43,431 nucleotides of DNA. Source: Christensenella sp. UBA7703 (lineage in GTDB: Bacteria > Bacillota > Clostridia > Christensenellales > CAG-138). This document shows, in pieces, positions 41,067 to 43,431 of this stretch. Where the stretch lies: assembly GCA_002482505.1 (NCBI GenBank), contig DLGD01000029.1, positions 1 through 43,431 on the forward strand, given 5' to 3'. A model generated the notes under the pieces. The model was not told the origin of the DNA. It saw only the letters and a program-made list of their open reading frames with translations, and did not search any database. The first letter of the stretch is position 1. Each line of letters starts with the position of its first letter. Position numbers and translations under genes: made by a program.

Positions 41067-42596
41067 ATGCCGGAATATATCTTGGGGCTTGACATTGGAA
41101 CCACGTCCTTAAAAGCCGCAGTATACGACCACAGCGGAACGCAGCGCGCATCCGCCGTCGTCGAGTATTCGCTCTTAACGCCAAGCACCACGATTGTGGA
41201 AGCGCCTTGCGACGTCTATCTGGATTCTATCGTCAAGTGCATGCAAACCATTCGTAATGCGGGCGCGGTCGACACACGCGACATCACCGCCATCGGCTTT
41301 TCGGTGCAGGGCGAAACGCTCTGCCTGCTGGACGCCGAAGCGGAGCCGCTGATGAACGCGATCGTTTGGATGGACAACCGCGCGGGCGCGCAGGCGGAGA
41401 CGCTGCGCAAGCGATTTGGTAACGAAACCTGCTATGAGGTGACGGGGCAGGTCAGCTTTGAAGCGTGCTGGCCGGTTGCAAAGGTGCTTTGGGTAAGAGA
41501 AAATGCGCCGGAGCAATTCAGCCGCATCAAGCATATCCTGCTGCTGGAGGATTTTATCATCCACCGACTGACAGGACGGTTTGTGACGGAAGGATCGTTG
41601 CTGACTTCGACGGAGTATTGGGATATTCGAACCAAGAAATACTGGACGGAGATGCTCGACTTCGTCGGCATTGAAGAAAGCTGGCTGCCTGAGGTCAAGG
41701 AGTCCGGCGAGCTGGTCGGAACGATTTTGCCACAGATGGCGGAGTTGCTCTGCGTTTCGCCGAAAGCCAGGATCAGCACAGGATGCCTGGATCAGGCGGC
41801 GGGCGCGATCGGCGTTGGCAACATCCACCCCGGCATTTTCTCCGAGAATATCGGTGCGGCGCTTGCGATCTGTGTACCGACCCGCAAGCTGACCTATGAT
41901 GAGAACCGCCTGATGCCGGTGCATTATTTCGCGCTTCCGGATACCTATATGATGCATACGTTCACCACGGGCGGTATGTGCCTTCGCTGGTTTCGCGACA
42001 CTTTCTGTGCGGATGCAGTCGGCATGCAGAGCATGACGGGGCTGGATGCTTACTATCTCATGGATCAGGAGGCGGTTACGGTCGATCCGGGTTCGGACGG
42101 ACTCATCACACTGCCGCATCTGCAGGGTTCGATGGCGCCGGACGTGAACCTCAACGCGAAGGCTGTGTTTTACGGCGCGACGCTGAAACACAAGCGCGCG
42201 CACTTCATCCGCAGCATCATGGAAAGCCTCGGCTATATCATCTGCCGTAATCTGGAGACGATCGAGGGCATGGGCCTTGAGGTTGCGCAGATTCGAACGA
42301 TGGGCGGCGGTTCAAAGTCGGAAATTTGGAACCAGATCAAAGCGGATATCACGGGAAAAACGCTCTATGTGACCCATTCTTCGCAGGATACGGCCTGCCT
42401 TGGAGCCGCGATTTTGGCGGGGTACGCGATCGGTGTGTTCGAGAGTATCGAAAGCGCGGTCAGCCAGATGGTTCGGGTCAAGAAGACGTTTGAGCCCAAC
42501 ATGGAAAACCACGAAACATATCAACGGCTCTATAAAAAGTATAAGTTGCTGTTTCAATCGCTTACGGGGTTGTTTGACCTGGACGCGGAGCACTAA
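41067..42596 (+). CDS. FGGY-family carbohydrate kinase
   Basis: This 509-aa kinase has the usual two ATPase domains. The N-terminal phosphate-binding loop is LGLDIGTTSLKAAVYD, and the signature region includes WMDNRAGAQAETL. The C-terminal half has CLDQAAGAIGVGNI and the adenosine-binding IRTMGGGSKSEIWNQ, followed by DTACLGAAILAG. The family phosphorylates xylulose, glycerol, gluconate, erythritol and similar compounds; the sequence resembles xylulokinase-type members more than glycerol kinases. AGGAGG stands before the ATG. It is probably the entry step after uptake, and its product could be the substrate of the GlpA-like dehydrogenase encoded divergently. Specificity is unknown. Confidence 0.9.
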   Translation: MPEYILGLDIGTTSLKAAVYDHSGTQRASAVVEYSLLTPSTTIVEAPCDVYLDSIVKCMQTIRNAGAVDTRDITAIGFSVQGETLCLLDAEAEPLMNAIVWMDNRAGAQAETLRKRFGNETCYEVTGQVSFEACWPVAKVLWVRENAPEQFSRIKHILLLEDFIIHRLTGRFVTEGSLLTSTEYWDIRTKKYWTEMLDFVGIEESWLPEVKESGELVGTILPQMAELLCVSPKARISTGCLDQAAGAIGVGNIHPGIFSENIGAALAICVPTRKLTYDENRLMPVHYFALPDTYMMHTFTTGGMCLRWFRDTFCADAVGMQSMTGLDAYYLMDQEAVTVDPGSDGLITLPHLQGSMAPDVNLNAKAVFYGATLKHKRAHFIRSIMESLGYIICRNLETIEGMGLEVAQIRTMGGGSKSEIWNQIKADITGKTLYVTHSSQDTACLGAAILAGYAIGVFESIESAVSQMVRVKKTFEPNMENHETYQRLYKKYKLLFQSLTGLFDLDAEH

Positions 42597-42682
42597 AAAA
42601 GTGGGCGAGTCGCTTTGAAACGCGCTTCAGCTTAGCGGTTGAGGACTATTCGAAAGCATGCTGAACCAAGGAGGTGAAATAC

Positions 42683-43186
42683 GTGCCATTTCAGATGAGC
42701 CAGATTCAACAGTGCACGTCGCCAAATCCCTTTGCGTTGGTCTCAACGCTGCGGGAGGACGGCACGACGAACTTGATGGCGCTGTCCTGGTGGACCTATG
42801 CGTCAAACCATCCTGCGACGGTCGCGGTTTTTATCAGCAAAAAGAGTTATTCCGGTGAGAGAATTCGCGAGACGAAGGAGTTCGTGCTGAACATTGTCGA
42901 CGAGAGCTTGCAGGAAGCAGCCTTTCGCTGTGGAACCTGCTCTGGACGCACCGAGAACAAAGCGGAGAAGTTTGGAGTGGAGTTGATAGATTCGCTCTCT
43001 ATGCAAACAAAACTGGTCAAAGCGCACAAGGTCGCGCTTGAGTGCAAAGTCGTCAATACGATTGAGGTATCGGATCATATTCTCTATCTGGCGGAAGTCG
43101 TTGAGGCGCATTGCGCACCTGAACGAAAGCAGCTATTCTGCCTGAACGGGTATCGTGAATTGGGAACGGTAGAACAGCGGGCTTAA
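42683..43186 (+). CDS. Flavin reductase-like FMN-binding protein
   Basis: This 167-aa protein has the flavin_reductase-like split-barrel fold, seen from NPFALVSTLREDGTTNLMA (flavin phosphate region), through FVLNIVDESL, to LVKAHKVALECKV. Members bind FMN or FAD and reduce flavins or act as electron-transfer flavoproteins in anaerobes. I choose GTG at 42683, because AGGAGG lies eight bases upstream; the GTG three codons before it overlaps that site. It is the last gene of the operon. It could supply or accept electrons for the dehydrogenase complex encoded on the other arm, an inference from context only. About 245 bases to the window end hold no supported gene. Confidence 0.85.
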   Translation: MPFQMSQIQQCTSPNPFALVSTLREDGTTNLMALSWWTYASNHPATVAVFISKKSYSGERIRETKEFVLNIVDESLQEAAFRCGTCSGRTENKAEKFGVELIDSLSMQTKLVKAHKVALECKVVNTIEVSDHILYLAEVVEAHCAPERKQLFCLNGYRELGTVEQRA

Positions 43187-43409
43187 TTCGATGGAAGAGC
43201 TTATTTCATCTTAGATGCATGGCAAAAGAATTGAAACGATAGGAAAAACTATGCTCAAAACACAAATGTAATCGGATGATGCGCGAAAGAAAAAGGCGTC
43301 TTATCCAAGCATATCGATAAGCAGTTGAGCAGGTGATTTTCGATACTCTGAAACGCTTCCACCCGGGGGATTCCGCTTTTGAAACGAAAACCAAACAAAA
43401 ACCACCCAT

Positions 43410-43431
43410 TGAACCTGTAAAGTAAAAGTAG
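43410..43431. repeat. Right copy of 22-nt terminal inverted repeat
   Basis: These bases are the exact reverse complement of 2-23. The stretch 43187-43409 before it contains no ribosome site, no family-like frame and no clear hairpin. Confidence 0.9.

Noticed and set aside
43206..43409. A 67-codon minus-strand frame at the right edge, as a possible transposase start
   Set aside because: No ribosome site and no transposase motif are visible, so no call is justified.

Overview
The window looks like chromosomal DNA of an anaerobic, Gram-positive bacterium of the Bacillota, class Clostridia. Strong AGGAGG-type ribosome binding sites, ATGA/GTGA start-stop overlaps, lipoprotein-type binding proteins, molybdenum hydroxylases, an anaerobic glycerol-3-phosphate-dehydrogenase-like trio and small two-helix membrane proteins of a Firmicutes type all point there. 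I cannot name a genus. Its two ends are perfect 22-nt inverted copies of one sequence (2-23 and 43410-43431), so the window may be a whole contig bounded by a dispersed repeat.

Region 1 (1-7.9 kb, minus strand) is a molybdenum hydroxylase operon. A fused [2Fe-2S]+Mo enzyme leads, followed by a MocA-type cytidylyltransferase and a three-subunit xanthine-dehydrogenase-type enzyme (Mo, Fe-S, FAD). Upstream sits a regulator that joins a degenerate MocA-like domain to a ModE-like winged helix. Region 2 (8.4-12.4 kb) is a cassette with a YheO-type regulator divergent from RidA, a PatB/MalY-type C-S lyase and an NhaC antiporter. Region 3 (12.6-20.0 kb) is a molybdenum supply block: molbindin, a FecCD/BtuCD-type ABC importer with its lipoprotein (likely molybdate or tungstate), a methyltransferase, XdhC and a THEP1-like NTPase. 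It ends in a riboswitch-like leader in front of a decayed moeA and a decayed methyltransferase gene. The Region 1 and Region 3 promoters carry a similar ModE-box-like element.

Region 4 (20.0-25.9 kb, minus strand) is a two-component system with a membrane protein, then an operon of two paralogous two-helix membrane proteins, a short-repeat protein, a SPASM radical SAM enzyme and a 27-residue membrane peptide. Three perfectly phased 11-bp repeats in front of the second operon look like OmpR/PhoP-type boxes, and one copy recurs at the regulator's own promoter. I consider this the best candidate for an undescribed system. Region 5 (25.9-30.9 kb) is AT-richer and mobile: a truncated degV, a frameshifted tyrosine integrase, a TPR membrane protein, dispersed 31-nt repeats and the 3' half of an initiator tRNA gene, which is a probable attachment site.

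Region 6 (30.9-43.2 kb) has two divergent operons. Leftward are two FAD oxidoreductases resembling GlpA and GlpB, a DUF1667 protein and a DeoR-family regulator. Rightward are a branched-chain-amino-acid-type ABC importer (all five parts), a TIM-barrel protein, a cupin, an FGGY kinase and a flavin-reductase-like protein. Both promoters have AAAATGAT repeats just downstream of the -10, so they are probably controlled together by the DeoR protein. Together they suggest uptake, phosphorylation and dehydrogenation of an unknown polyol-like or sugar-like compound.
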